DNA from: Deltaproteobacteria bacterium
GTDB lineage: Bacteria; Desulfobacterota; Desulfomonilia; Desulfomonilales; Desulfomonilaceae
Length of the DNA stretch: 46,414 nucleotides
Direction of reading: 5' to 3'
Assembly (NCBI GenBank): GCA_021777225.1
Contig: JAJYDQ010000030.1
Span: forward strand, 1 to 46,414
Shown here: positions 16,644 to 26,317 of the stretch, in pieces
Position numbering within the stretch: position 1 is the stretch's first letter
Layout of the letters: each line of letters opens with the position of its first letter
Position numbers and translations under genes: made by a program
The notes under the pieces: generated by a model
The model's database searches: none
The model's input: the letters and a program-made list of their open reading frames with translations, nothing else
What the model was told of the DNA's origin: nothing

Positions 16644-18449
16644 TTAGTCTTTAAATACGTCCCCACTCATATTAAGGGTCAGGGAATCTTCCTCCATTAA
16701 CCTCGATGCCAGGCCCTGAATTTTGGGCAACTCATAATGAAAGAAATATTTCATAGTGTGAAATTTCCCCTGATAGAATTCCTTGTCAGTCGCAGAACAA
16801 TCACTTTCTAAAGCCTTTTGAGCTACGGCGCCCTGAATCAGCCATTGCCATGCGATCGTAACGAGCCCGAACATTTCAAGATACAGTGTCGCATCAGCAA
16901 GAAACGCTTCTGTGTTCCCTTTCATGGCGACTTCGATTCGTCCGATGGTGACTTTTCGGATCACTTCTACGGCTTCTTTCAATCTGTCTGAATATGGTTT
17001 TAACTCTGATATTAGGGCCGCTGAATTTATAGATGCCTGAAGTTCCTCGATATAGATCTTCAGGGCTTTCCCCTCTTTGTAAAGAACCTTGCGTCCCAAA
17101 AGATCCATAGCCTGTATGCCGGTAGTTCCCTCATGAATGGTGTGTATCCTGATGTCTCTGTAATATTGTTCCAGAGGAAACTCTTGACAGTATCCGTAGC
17201 CACCAAGTATCTGGAGTCCCTGGCTTACAGAAATTATTCCGGTTTCCGACGGATATGTCTTGGCCACAGGTGTCAGGATATCAAGTAAAAGGGCATAGCG
17301 GTCCCCTGCCTCATCCCTCCTTTGGCGATCGAGATCTGCGTACATGCAGCATTGAAGAATTAATGACAGAGAGCCTTCTACTACAGCCCTCTGAAATAGC
17401 AACATGCGTCTGATGTCGGCATGTTCAATTATTGGAATTTGTGGCAGATTCGCGTCCTTTCCTGACGGTTTCCTACCCTGGGGTCTTTCCCTGGCATAAT
17501 CCAGAGCGCTGTAATAAGCGGCCGACGCAATGGCTGTCGCCTGCATACCCACCCCAAGACGAGCTTCGTTCATCATCTGAAACATGTATGAAAGGCCCTT
17601 ATTGGCATCACCTACCAGGTAGCCTCGACAGTCGTCATTTTCTCCCAAACTAAGTTGTGTGATAGGGCAGCCCCGATATCCCAGTTTATGATAGACGGTC
17701 GCTACTGTGACATCATTGGATTCCAGGGACCCATCACCTGAGATCCTTTTCTTGGGAACTAAAAACAGGGAAATACCTTTAACACCAGGAGGCGCTCCCT
17801 TGATCCTGGCAATCATCATATGAATGATATTTTCCGCCCCGTCATGATCTCCTGCGGATATAAAAATCTTTTGGCCCCTGATTTTGTAATAACCTTTGTC
17901 GGTGGGTTCCGCTCGGGTGACAATGTCTGAAAGGGAACTACCGGCCTGAGGTTCGGTGAGCGCCATCGTGCCTTGCCACTCTCCCGCCAGCATTCGGGGA
18001 ATATAGATTTCTTTCATATCCTCACAGCCAAATGATAGTAGGAGGTGCGCAGCCCCAGAAGTCAGAAGTGGAAAGCCGGTTGAAGAAAAATTGGCGGCGG
18101 CAAAAATAAAATTGCATGCTGTGGAAACTATTGACGGTAACTGCTGACCACCTACCTCATAGGGCATGGATGCGCCGATCCATCCACCGTCTCCCCATTC
18201 CTTCATCATGCTTTTGACGACAGGGTGAACCTTCACACTCCCATTTTCCATAAACGGCGCCTTTTTATCCATTTCTCCGAGATATGGGTAGAGTATGTCG
18301 CGAGCCAGCTTTTGAGCGGTGTCGAGTACGAGCTGGTAGGTCTCCCGTGTATGGTCTTCATAATAGGCTAGATTTGAAAGACGCTCGACGTTGTGCGTTT
18401 CATAGAGCAGGAATTCAAGGTTACGCCTGCTGACGAATTTTTCTGACAT
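16644..18449 (-). CDS. Acyl-CoA dehydrogenase, large (about 600-residue) type
   Basis: This FAD enzyme introduces a double bond between C2 and C3 of an acyl-CoA. Its 601 residues place it with the long acyl-CoA dehydrogenases that have an extra C-terminal domain, such as the methylmercaptopropionyl-CoA dehydrogenase DmdC family, rather than the 380-residue short ones. The FAD-binding signature MALTEPQAGSSLSDI is at 162-176. The likely catalytic base is Glu440 in IHEGTTGIQA, which matches the glutamate of medium-chain enzymes. An in-operon GGGAG ribosome site precedes the ATG, 11 bases after the previous gene. Electrons should go to an electron transfer flavoprotein, which is not encoded here. 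Confidence 0.94.
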   Translation of the reverse strand: MSEKFVSRRNLEFLLYETHNVERLSNLAYYEDHTRETYQLVLDTAQKLARDILYPYLGEMDKKAPFMENGSVKVHPVVKSMMKEWGDGGWIGASMPYEVGGQQLPSIVSTACNFIFAAANFSSTGFPLLTSGAAHLLLSFGCEDMKEIYIPRMLAGEWQGTMALTEPQAGSSLSDIVTRAEPTDKGYYKIRGQKIFISAGDHDGAENIIHMMIARIKGAPPGVKGISLFLVPKKRISGDGSLESNDVTVATVYHKLGYRGCPITQLSLGENDDCRGYLVGDANKGLSYMFQMMNEARLGVGMQATAIASAAYYSALDYARERPQGRKPSGKDANLPQIPIIEHADIRRMLLFQRAVVEGSLSLILQCCMYADLDRQRRDEAGDRYALLLDILTPVAKTYPSETGIISVSQGLQILGGYGYCQEFPLEQYYRDIRIHTIHEGTTGIQAMDLLGRKVLYKEGKALKIYIEELQASINSAALISELKPYSDRLKEAVEVIRKVTIGRIEVAMKGNTEAFLADATLYLEMFGLVTIAWQWLIQGAVAQKALESDCSATDKEFYQGKFHTMKYFFHYELPKIQGLASRLMEEDSLTLNMSGDVFKD

Positions 18450-18460
18450 AAGAATCTCCC

Positions 18461-20590
18461 TTATGATTCGTAAAAAGTCTTGCCGGAGCGAGACATCTCA
18501 ACAATAAGCCTAGCGGGTTTGAAACGGGGGCCATATAGGGTTTCTAGCTCGACCAACTTGGCTAAAACGTTGGTCATCCCCCATTTGTCAGCGTATCTTA
18601 GGATTCCCCCACGATAAGGGGGAAAGCCTGCTCCGTAAATCATGGCTAGGTCCATGTCCTGTGGTCGGTCGCAAACTCCTTCCTCCATCATCAAGGCAGC
18701 TTCATTAATGGCCAGAGCTAGCATAGCGTCGACAATAGACTGATCTGGGACCTTTTTAGGAGAGACGCCGCGATTTTTCAGATATCCCTGAATGACATCC
18801 AGCATTTTGGTGTTGGGCAGGGGTTTGGCGCCAGAGTAATCCATGTATCCGGCTCCCGTCTTGCGACCGTAAAACCCCGTTTGATAAATTAGCTCCGTAA
18901 GAGGATGAATTTTATATCTTTCGCCCAATTTTCGCTCGAACGTTTTGTTGACATGATAGTTGATGTCTATGCCTGTCAGATCAGCAAGTTCCGCTGGCCC
19001 CATAGGCATCCCGAAGTCCTTCATAACCTTTTCTATTTGATTCCCATCTATTCCGTCAGCGACCAGATACACTGAGCCACCGAAAAGACCCCCGAGTTGC
19101 CTGGAAACATAAAACCCGGGAGCGTCATTTACCACGACAGGAGTTTTGTTGATCTTTCGAGCTAACCCCACAGAAGTCGCCAATGTCTCGTCTGACGTTT
19201 TCTCGGCGCAAATGATTTCAAGCAGGGGCATACGGTGGGCCGGGTTGAAAAAGTGCAAACCGATCATTCTCCCCGGATCTGTCAACACTGTGGCCATTTC
19301 AGTAATTGGCAGGGCTGAGGTGTTCGTGGCGAAAATGGTTTCAGGTTTGCATATTGTCTCCAGCTTTTTCCATATTTCCTGTTTGACATCCATGTTTTCA
19401 AGGACGGCTTCGATCACGAGGTCTGATTCCGCAGCCTTTTCGAGTGAAGTCGTCGTAATCAATTTGGCTCCCAGCAGGGATTCCAAGTCTAGCTGCGTTA
19501 TTTTTTTCTTCTTAATGGGATAATCGAAGGTTTTACGTAATGACGCCATTCCTCGACTTAGAGCTTCTTGATTGATGTCCCAAAGGACCGTTTCAAAACC
19601 GGCCTTGAGAAGCAAATGCACGATCCCGGATCCCATTACACCGCCCCCAAACATGGTTACTTTTTTTATCGGGCGAGGCTCAATACCTGAAATTCGGGGC
19701 AGCCGTCCTGCCGATCTCGTATTCAGAAATATCCCGATGAGGTTTTTGGCTACATCAGAGACTGCACATTCAACAAAAAGCTCATTCTCGCGACGAATGT
19801 CGGCTTCGATATCGAATGAAAGTCCTTTTTCCAAAGCCTCAATGACTTTGAACGGCGCAATGTAGCCCTTAGCCTTGGTCATCACCATGAATTTTGCTCC
19901 ATTGGCTACGGCAGTGAGTTCTCCAGCGCTTGGAAGCCTATTAAATTTGTTTCTGGTTCTCCTAGAATTGAGTGATATCGACCCGGAAACGAATTTGCGA
20001 GCAGCGTCTATAGCCGCCTCAATCAACTTTTCTGAATCAGCGACTTCATCAACGAGGCCTCTTGAAAGCCCCTTTTCGGAGGAAATCGGATTTCCGGTAG
20101 TCATCATTTCCAGGGCGTTAGGTAAACCTATAAGTCTCGGTAACCGTTGGGTTCCTCCAGCGCCGGGGATTAATCCGACTTTGACCTCCGGTTGACCAAG
20201 CTGAACGCCTTTGGCAGCGAGCCGGTAATGACAAGCCATGGCAATCTCCAGTCCGCCACCCAGAGCATTTCCGTTAATTGCGGCTACGATCGGTTTAGGC
20301 CCCATCTCGATGTGATTAAGAAAAGTTGAAGTCCCTACAACTTTACCCAAGAGCGCGTCAGCTTCCCTAGCTTTAAAAATTTCGGTTAGGTCCGCGCCGG
20401 CTATGAAGTTTTTTCCAGTCCCAGTGATGACGATCGCATTTACATTTGTGTCTTCAAAACAGTAGGAAATAGCTCCTACCAACTCAGTCACAAAGTGTTT
20501 TGAGAGTTGGTTTACCGGTGGATTGTTCATGATGATCGCTACGACACCATCATGGTTTTCTATCTGTAAGTTTCTAAAATCAGACTTCAT
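18461..20590 (-). CDS. Fused enoyl-CoA hydratase / 3-hydroxyacyl-CoA dehydrogenase
   Basis: This is a two-enzyme protein of 709 residues. The N-terminal crotonase domain has both catalytic glutamates, Glu115 in GGGLEIAMAC and Glu135 in GQPEVKVGL. A linker then leads to the NAD-binding domain with GGGVMG at 315-320 and the catalytic histidine His446 in GLHFFNPAH. Two C-terminal 3-hydroxyacyl-CoA dehydrogenase domains follow. Domain order is as in FadB/FadJ, not the reversed order known from archaeal crotonyl-CoA hydratase/dehydrogenase fusions. It would convert crotonyl-CoA to acetoacetyl-CoA. Its start codon is one base after the upstream ligase stop, so translation is probably coupled. Confidence 0.95.
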   Translation of the reverse strand: MKSDFRNLQIENHDGVVAIIMNNPPVNQLSKHFVTELVGAISYCFEDTNVNAIVITGTGKNFIAGADLTEIFKAREADALLGKVVGTSTFLNHIEMGPKPIVAAINGNALGGGLEIAMACHYRLAAKGVQLGQPEVKVGLIPGAGGTQRLPRLIGLPNALEMMTTGNPISSEKGLSRGLVDEVADSEKLIEAAIDAARKFVSGSISLNSRRTRNKFNRLPSAGELTAVANGAKFMVMTKAKGYIAPFKVIEALEKGLSFDIEADIRRENELFVECAVSDVAKNLIGIFLNTRSAGRLPRISGIEPRPIKKVTMFGGGVMGSGIVHLLLKAGFETVLWDINQEALSRGMASLRKTFDYPIKKKKITQLDLESLLGAKLITTTSLEKAAESDLVIEAVLENMDVKQEIWKKLETICKPETIFATNTSALPITEMATVLTDPGRMIGLHFFNPAHRMPLLEIICAEKTSDETLATSVGLARKINKTPVVVNDAPGFYVSRQLGGLFGGSVYLVADGIDGNQIEKVMKDFGMPMGPAELADLTGIDINYHVNKTFERKLGERYKIHPLTELIYQTGFYGRKTGAGYMDYSGAKPLPNTKMLDVIQGYLKNRGVSPKKVPDQSIVDAMLALAINEAALMMEEGVCDRPQDMDLAMIYGAGFPPYRGGILRYADKWGMTNVLAKLVELETLYGPRFKPARLIVEMSRSGKTFYES

Positions 20591-20591
20591 T

Positions 20592-22265
20592 TTAAGCTTT
20601 CCTTTTTTTCATTTCCTGTTCTTTCAAAATTCTGCGCAGAATTTTTCCAGTGGCGTTCTTAGGTATTTCGGGTAAGAACTCGATAACTGAAGGACATTTG
20701 TAATCTGCCATTTTCCCTTTGGCCCAGTCTATCAATGTTTTTTCAGAGACCGTGGAGGAATATTCCTTTTTCAGAACAATAAATGCTTTGACGGACTCGC
20801 CTCTGACGGGATGTGGAATCGGGATGCAGGCTGCTTCGTTGACGGCAGGATGACGCATCAAGAAGCCTTCCACTTCTTCCGGAGCTATAGTGTAGCCCGA
20901 TGTTTTGATCATTTCCTTTTTTCTTCCGAGGAAGTAGAGATAGCCATCCTGGTCGAACTTTCCCATGTCTCCAGTATAAAGCCACCCGTCCCGTAAAACC
21001 TCTCTCGTCGCCTCTTCACGTCCCCAGTAACCTTTAAAGACACCAGGACTCTTGATTGTTATTTCACCGACCTGTTGAGGGCCCAGTTCGATGTTGGGAT
21101 CATCAAAGTCCACAATTTTTATATTTGTACCGATATGAGGAATTCCGACGCTGCCAACGCGGGGTTTGTCCAGTGGACTGAATGTGTCTCCAGTATGGGT
21201 CTCGCTCAACCCATAAGCCGCCTCTACGATAACTCCCCCGTTGGTGATTTTTCGCCAGCTCTGTACGATATCTTCTGTGAGGAATAAACCAAAGCTCGTG
21301 GCCATACTAACCCTCAGGGAAGTCAAGTCTATCGATTGTGTTTCAGAAATTTTCATGGTGGGAACATACATGGATACCGTGCCGTACATTTTCGAGCACT
21401 TGAGTTTAGTTATAGCCAAAGCCGTAACTACCGGATCAAACCGGCTCATTATGACCGCCGTGCCGCCAGAGTAAATCGGAATAGTGAGCCCGAAAAGCAT
21501 ACCAGCTATGTGATAGGTAGGCATTGCAGTCAGCATGAGATCTTTATGTCCGCAGTCATAAGCCATCGCCATGGCAGAGGTTTTGTAAAGCTGGTTAGCG
21601 TGAGTGAGGATAGCGGCTTTAGGCAAACCAGTCGTCCCGCTAGTGAACTGAAGCAAGCAAGGATCATCCATACAGACATTGGGTAGCAAACAATCCTGCA
21701 TTGGGTCATCAAGAATACTGCTTAACTCTATCGTTTCAGGGAAACGCAATCTAGGCCTTGTCATGCTTTCGTGAAACGGAAAAACGGGTTTGTCCGGCAG
21801 GAAATCAGAAAAACCGGTTACAATTATGCGGTCAAATTTACATTTGATATTGGCATCTTTGACATGCGAGTACAATTCATCCTGGCAAACTATAGTCTTG
21901 GTGTGCGTCTGGCCAAGCTCTTCTTCCAGTTCCCATGATTTGAACATTGGGCCGCACGGTACCACAATTGCTCCGGCCTTGTGGGCGCCGAGCTGACAAA
22001 TAATATACTGTGGGCAGTTTTGCATATATAATGCAACTCTGTCTCCCTTTTTCAGACCCTCCGAAATCAGATATGAAGCAAAGCGATCTGTCAGCGTGTT
22101 TAACATTTTGTACGAGATTTCGAGACCGTAAAAATTGATCGCCGGTTTATTCGGGTAAACTTCGGAATGGCTGCGCAGGCATTCAAATATGGGTTTCTTG
22201 CCAACGTGGGAATTTATTTCCAGGGAAACATCTCCTGCCCAGTCGCTTGAATGAAATTTTTCCAT
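20592..22265 (-). CDS. Acyl-CoA synthetase (AMP-forming), operon copy
   Basis: This adenylate-forming ligase, 557 residues, activates a carboxylic acid with ATP and CoA. The phosphate-binding motif LLQFTSGTTGLPKAAILTH is intact. YGLSETH, GWLYTGD and the C-terminal lysine block PKNATGKILRR follow in order. It is the first gene after the sigma-54 promoter at 22327-22343, with a GAGG ribosome site before the ATG and an expected leader of about 50 bases. Its position at the head of the inducible operon suggests it activates the pathway's starting acid. The acid itself, perhaps 4-hydroxybutyrate or a dicarboxylate, cannot be read from the sequence. Confidence 0.93.
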   Translation of the reverse strand: MEKFHSSDWAGDVSLEINSHVGKKPIFECLRSHSEVYPNKPAINFYGLEISYKMLNTLTDRFASYLISEGLKKGDRVALYMQNCPQYIICQLGAHKAGAIVVPCGPMFKSWELEEELGQTHTKTIVCQDELYSHVKDANIKCKFDRIIVTGFSDFLPDKPVFPFHESMTRPRLRFPETIELSSILDDPMQDCLLPNVCMDDPCLLQFTSGTTGLPKAAILTHANQLYKTSAMAMAYDCGHKDLMLTAMPTYHIAGMLFGLTIPIYSGGTAVIMSRFDPVVTALAITKLKCSKMYGTVSMYVPTMKISETQSIDLTSLRVSMATSFGLFLTEDIVQSWRKITNGGVIVEAAYGLSETHTGDTFSPLDKPRVGSVGIPHIGTNIKIVDFDDPNIELGPQQVGEITIKSPGVFKGYWGREEATREVLRDGWLYTGDMGKFDQDGYLYFLGRKKEMIKTSGYTIAPEEVEGFLMRHPAVNEAACIPIPHPVRGESVKAFIVLKKEYSSTVSEKTLIDWAKGKMADYKCPSVIEFLPEIPKNATGKILRRILKEQEMKKRKA

Positions 22266-22326
22266 TTTAAATCGCCTCGTTGTCTTTCATGCCCGTGAAG
22301 TGACGTAAAGATGTCAGGAGAAACAG

Positions 22327-22343
22327 AGCAATTCATGTGCCAG
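22327..22343 (-). promoter_or_regulatory. Sigma-54 (-24/-12) promoter
   Basis: The minus strand reads CTGGCACATGAATTGCT, which matches the sigma-54 consensus TGGCAC-N5-TTGCW with correct spacing. Transcription should start near 22316, about 50 bases before the ligase ATG. A sigma-54 activator is encoded immediately upstream, which makes this a strong functional candidate. Confidence 0.87.
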
Positions 22344-22440
22344 CTTAAAGACGCCATCAAATAATTTGGAAGGTATTGATAAGACAGGTATAATATGAAT
22401 CAGAAAAAACGTAAAACAAATCAGTTGCGGTAACAGGACA

Positions 22441-22472
22441 CGATATTACGTAGCATACGCTACTATATTTCG
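22441..22472. promoter_or_regulatory. Dyad upstream of the sigma-54 promoter, likely activator site
   Basis: The core is GTAGC (22450-22454), a 4-base centre, and GCTAC (22459-22463). The symmetry extends imperfectly outward to CGA and TCG, with 10 of 14 positions paired in each arm. Its centre is about 115 bases upstream of the -24 element, a usual distance for an enhancer site. It sits just after the regulator's stop codon but has no T-run, so a terminator is less likely. Confidence 0.55.
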
Positions 22473-22476
22473 GACA

Positions 22477-24090
22477 TTACTTAGGCCTGTGTAAGCCGAG
22501 TTTTTTCATCCGTGATTCGAGTGTGGTTGGTTTGAGTTGAAGCAGTTCCGCTGCTCCATTTTGTCCACGGATCCTCCAGTTGGTAATCTGAAGAGTTTTG
22601 ATTATATGTTTACGTTCGACTTCTTCAAGGGATAACACGTTGTCAATGCTGGGATCAGTTTCAACTGGGATGTAGGCGTTTAATGCGGTTCCTCGAGTTA
22701 AGATCACAGACCTTTCTATGACATTCATGAGTTCCCGGACATTTCCAGGCCATCGATAATGCTGATAGGCTGTCATTGCCTGCTTTGGAATGGTTTCAAT
22801 TTTCTTACCCATTTTTTTAGCGTATTTGTTGACGAACCACCATATTAGGGCGGGAATGTCCTCTTTTCGATCCCTGAGAGGAGGGGCGGTAATCTTGAAA
22901 ACGTTTAGACGATAGTAAAGATCTGGGCGAAAGCCTCCTTCCCGGACCGCTTTTTCAATGTCCCTATTTGTGCTCGCTATAATTCTAACATCAACGCTAA
23001 TTGTTTTTGAACTGCCAAGTCTCTCAAATGTCCCGTCCTGAAGGACCCTAAGAAGTTTACTCTGAAGAGGGAAGGGGAGTTCTCCTACTTCATCCAGAAG
23101 GATGGTCCCTTTGTGCGCTGTTTCAAAACGTCCAATTTCCCTTGACGAGGCCCCGGTAAAGGCGCCTTTTTCCCGACCAAAAAGCTCACTTTCCATTAGA
23201 TTCTGAGGGATGGCGGCGCAGTTGACTCTGACCATCATCCTTTCGCGTCGTTTGCTCAATCTATGGATAGCGTTGGCAATCAGTTCTTTGCCTGTGCCGG
23301 TTTCTCCCTGAATCAACACCGTCGCTTCGGTTTCAGCAACCTGTTCCACTTGTCTCAAGACATGCTGAATTGCCTGACTGTTGCCGACAATATCGTCAAA
23401 GTTTCGGAATAATCTAACTTGCTGCCTCAAGTAGACATTTTCCGCTTCCAGTTGTTCCTTTAGGACGCGTATCTCGTTAAATGCCTTTTGAAGAGCTTTG
23501 TCCGAACGCTTTCTCATAAGAGCGTTGGCAAACACATCTCCTAATATCTTGTAGCGCTCGACGTAGGATTCCGGCCACGCGTCGCTTGGAAACCTGGAAC
23601 TAAAACTTAGCGCTCCAACAACTGTCCCACCAACTGACAAGGGAATAGAAATATTGGAAACAGCTCCAACTTCCCTGAAACGCTGTTTGTCCATTTCAGC
23701 TTCTTGCGGCAACTTTTCGACATTAGTGAACTGAACAATATTACCGTTTCTGATTTGGTCAAAAGTCCACGGGTAACTTGCTGCGGAAGGCCTAGCTGGA
23801 AGTTTTTCTATGCCATCAGCGGCCCAAGTGTGGGTGAAGCGGGCTTTTTCCTGGTCTTCAGAATGTTGGGCCAGTGTGCCCACTTTCATATCCAGGAATG
23901 TCCCAATACGGCCCATCCATCGTTCGATTTCCTGGTCAACCTGATCAGAAGGAAGATTGACGAATGTAGCTGAAAGGTCCGACAATAGCCTTTCAAACCT
24001 GAGAAGGGCGCTCAATCCAACCTCTTCTTCGCTCCGATCTTGAGCGCCTCTTGCGGTATCCCGGCCTGTTGGCGCAATCTTTCTGATCAT
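22477..24090 (-). CDS. Sigma-54-dependent transcriptional activator (GAF-AAA-HTH)
   Basis: This enhancer-binding protein, 537 residues, remodels sigma-54 RNA polymerase using ATP. A GAF-like sensory domain spans about residues 30-195 and is followed by a coiled-coil linker at 198-228. The AAA+ domain carries Walker A GETGTGKE at 262-269 and the sigma-54 contact loop GAFTGA at 309-314, with a Walker B-like LLDEVGELP after it. The C-terminal 35 residues form a Fis-type helix-turn-helix. There is no phosphoreceiver domain, so it probably senses a small molecule through the GAF domain. It lies between two ligases and next to a sigma-54 promoter, so it likely controls the catabolic operon. Confidence 0.95.
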   Translation of the reverse strand: MIRKIAPTGRDTARGAQDRSEEEVGLSALLRFERLLSDLSATFVNLPSDQVDQEIERWMGRIGTFLDMKVGTLAQHSEDQEKARFTHTWAADGIEKLPARPSAASYPWTFDQIRNGNIVQFTNVEKLPQEAEMDKQRFREVGAVSNISIPLSVGGTVVGALSFSSRFPSDAWPESYVERYKILGDVFANALMRKRSDKALQKAFNEIRVLKEQLEAENVYLRQQVRLFRNFDDIVGNSQAIQHVLRQVEQVAETEATVLIQGETGTGKELIANAIHRLSKRRERMMVRVNCAAIPQNLMESELFGREKGAFTGASSREIGRFETAHKGTILLDEVGELPFPLQSKLLRVLQDGTFERLGSSKTISVDVRIIASTNRDIEKAVREGGFRPDLYYRLNVFKITAPPLRDRKEDIPALIWWFVNKYAKKMGKKIETIPKQAMTAYQHYRWPGNVRELMNVIERSVILTRGTALNAYIPVETDPSIDNVLSLEEVERKHIIKTLQITNWRIRGQNGAAELLQLKPTTLESRMKKLGLHRPK

Positions 24091-24138
24091 GATCTTCCCG
24101 GAAGCTTTGTTAAACTTTTCTTTCCATTACAGGCTCAA

Positions 24139-25728
24139 TTATTTGTTGTCGCTCCAGGTTCCGAATTGCTCTCTCAAAACTCTGTGCAAGATTTTTCCCG
24201 TCCCTGTGCGCGGCATATCTTCATCGGAAATAAAGTCTATGGACTTGGGAACTTTGTAGCCGGCGATCTTTGTTTTGGCGAGTCGCCTAATTTCGTCCTT
24301 AAGTCCTGACGAAGGGTCTACCCCTGCCTTTAGAATCACAAAGGCGTGGACTGATTCACCCCACTTCTCATGAGGGACACCTATCACAGCCACATCTTTG
24401 ACAGCGGAATGTGACGCCAGAGCATTTTCGACTTCGGATGGAAAGACATTTTCTCCACCGGTAATGATCATGTTAGCTTTTCGATCCACTAGCACATAAA
24501 AACCTTCCGAATCTCTGAAACACATATCACCGGCTGTAAACCAGTTTCCATTAAACACCTCTTTGGTCTTTTCAGGAAGATTCCAATATTCCTTAAACAG
24601 CATCGGCGTTCGGGCGTAAAGTTCTCCGACCTGCCCGTCAGGGACCTCATTACCCTCCTCATCGAGGACTTTGATTCGGTCAATGCCAAAAATTTCTCTT
24701 CCTATTGTGCCCAGTTTTCTTAGCTGGTCTTCCGGCCGGCAGAGCGTAACCAGCCCCGCCTCGGTCGAGCCGTAGGCTTCCCACAATTCGGCGTTCTTGA
24801 AAAAATCCAGGATTGCGACTTTAGTTTCCTTTCTTGCGGGAGCTGATGAAATAAGAAGCTGCCTCATGCTTGAAACGTCGTATTGTTTTTTGATCTCATC
24901 CGGTAAAGAGAGAATCATTATATAATGGGTCGGGACCAAAGAGGTAAAAGTGATGCGGTATTTTTGGACGGTTGCAAGGAAATCCTGAGGATTAAAGCTT
25001 GATTCATTGTAAACACACACAGGGGCGGAAAGCAAAGTGTATGGAAAAGAATAATAGATAGAGTTTACATGGCACATCGGCATGACCATTAGGGTTTTGT
25101 CGGTAGGTCTTATTCCCATATTGGCCACGTCAAGATAATACATTGCCAGGTAACTCTCGTGTGTCCGCACCACTCCCTTGGGTTTTCCTGTGGTCCCGGA
25201 AGTGTACATAAAGGTCCATGGGTCCGCTGAATCTACAATCAGATCAGGTTCGGTCGGCGCAGCGCTGGCTAGCCATTCTTCGTATCCCACATATCCATCT
25301 GGAACGGAGTCTCCGGGTTCTCCAAGGTATATGAAATTTGTGTTTGGCGGAGACATTCTTTCTCTTATGGAATCTATCGTCTCTACAAAAGGTTTTTCCA
25401 CTATGAAGGCTTTGCATCCTGAGTCATTGGTAATGTATTCAATCTCAGGACCGGCGAGTCTGAACATGATCGGGACGCAGATCTGACCGCCTTTTGCGCA
25501 GCCTGCGTAAATTTCCATCCATTCAACCCTGTTGTACGCTATAACGGCAAATCTGTCCCCATGCCCGCAATGCATACTGTTTAAGGCGTTGGCCAGCCGG
25601 CAACTTCTGTCATTCCACTGCTTGAACGTGAGATCTTTGTTTTTGTCCTGGCAACCCAGCTTCTCAGGATATTGCTCCGCCTGTCGGCTCAAAACAGTCC
25701 CCATGTGAATCCACTTGCTAACGGTCAT
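24139..25728 (-). CDS. Acyl-CoA synthetase (AMP-forming), upstream copy
   Basis: The product is 529 residues of the adenylate-forming ligase family. The nucleotide motif MYTSGTTGKPKGVVRTH is intact, as are YGSTEAG, the aspartate of TAGD, and the C-terminal lysine block PRTGTGKILHR. It is only distantly similar to the second ligase of the locus, so the two probably act on different acids. A strong AGGAGG ribosome site precedes the ATG. The regulator gene starts 48 bases downstream on the same strand. This ligase and the regulator may be made from a separate promoter upstream of 25728, where I found no sigma-54 site. Confidence 0.93.
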   Translation of the reverse strand: MTVSKWIHMGTVLSRQAEQYPEKLGCQDKNKDLTFKQWNDRSCRLANALNSMHCGHGDRFAVIAYNRVEWMEIYAGCAKGGQICVPIMFRLAGPEIEYITNDSGCKAFIVEKPFVETIDSIRERMSPPNTNFIYLGEPGDSVPDGYVGYEEWLASAAPTEPDLIVDSADPWTFMYTSGTTGKPKGVVRTHESYLAMYYLDVANMGIRPTDKTLMVMPMCHVNSIYYSFPYTLLSAPVCVYNESSFNPQDFLATVQKYRITFTSLVPTHYIMILSLPDEIKKQYDVSSMRQLLISSAPARKETKVAILDFFKNAELWEAYGSTEAGLVTLCRPEDQLRKLGTIGREIFGIDRIKVLDEEGNEVPDGQVGELYARTPMLFKEYWNLPEKTKEVFNGNWFTAGDMCFRDSEGFYVLVDRKANMIITGGENVFPSEVENALASHSAVKDVAVIGVPHEKWGESVHAFVILKAGVDPSSGLKDEIRRLAKTKIAGYKVPKSIDFISDEDMPRTGTGKILHRVLREQFGTWSDNK

Positions 25729-26317
25729 TAAATCCTCCTCAAGACATTACCTGCGGTCCAAATCAATACCTAAATTAACAACTTCAACGGGTCGAATATT
25801 GCTTAGGTCTATCGTCGATACCCTGAGCTTGGAAACGAAGTAGATCTATAACCACACGACGTGTAAAATCCAAGCGTTAACTCCGATGAACTAATTTCAC
25901 AAAAACATGAAACTTTAGACTTAAAGACGCGAGACAGAACTCGCGGAGACCATGCCATTGAACTTGACATAAATGGTTTGTTCAGATTAATTAGAAACGG
26001 TTGACCCAATATGTTGACATCATAGGTGGTCCTGCAATCTGTGTCAATACCAATGTATTTCTGTATCCGGAAATTGGGTGATCTGAGGAAGTTTATTCAA
26101 ATTCAGGTAATGCTGGTCCTTGATAAGCCTCGGGACCAATGCATCCACTGAGATTTAATCTAGATCCTATATAGTTAGCCGTCTTTAACTGATCAGCTTC
26201 GTAAATTCAAGTAACGAAGCAGCTTGACCGTTTCTGCTGGAATGTGGATTCTTAGTCGTTATTGTTCAGCCTGGTGAATCAAATGATTATCCAAAGAGGA
26301 GAGGGTTGGAGGTACGA
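25729..26317. other. Divergent intergenic region, 589 bp
   Basis: This region separates the minus-strand ligase from the plus-strand PaaK-like gene and contains no supportable gene. It has three TTGAC boxes in the plus direction (near 25964, 26001 and 26014), none with a good -10 box at the right spacing. A 6-bp dyad CGCGAG/CTCGCG lies at 25928-25945. A longer inverted repeat is listed separately. I found no -24/-12 sigma-54 site in either direction. Confidence 0.45.
26196..26220. repeat. Inverted repeat in the leader of the PaaK-like gene
   Basis: GCTTCGT (26196-26202) and ACGAAGC (26214-26220) form a perfect 7-bp inverted repeat with an 11-base centre, about 100 bases before the start codon. 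It could be an operator or an RNA hairpin. No T-run follows it. Confidence 0.4.

Noticed and set aside
25729-26317. A sigma-54 promoter for the upstream ligase or the PaaK-like gene
   Set aside because: A TGG with a GC at the right distance occurs near 26111, but the other consensus bases do not match.
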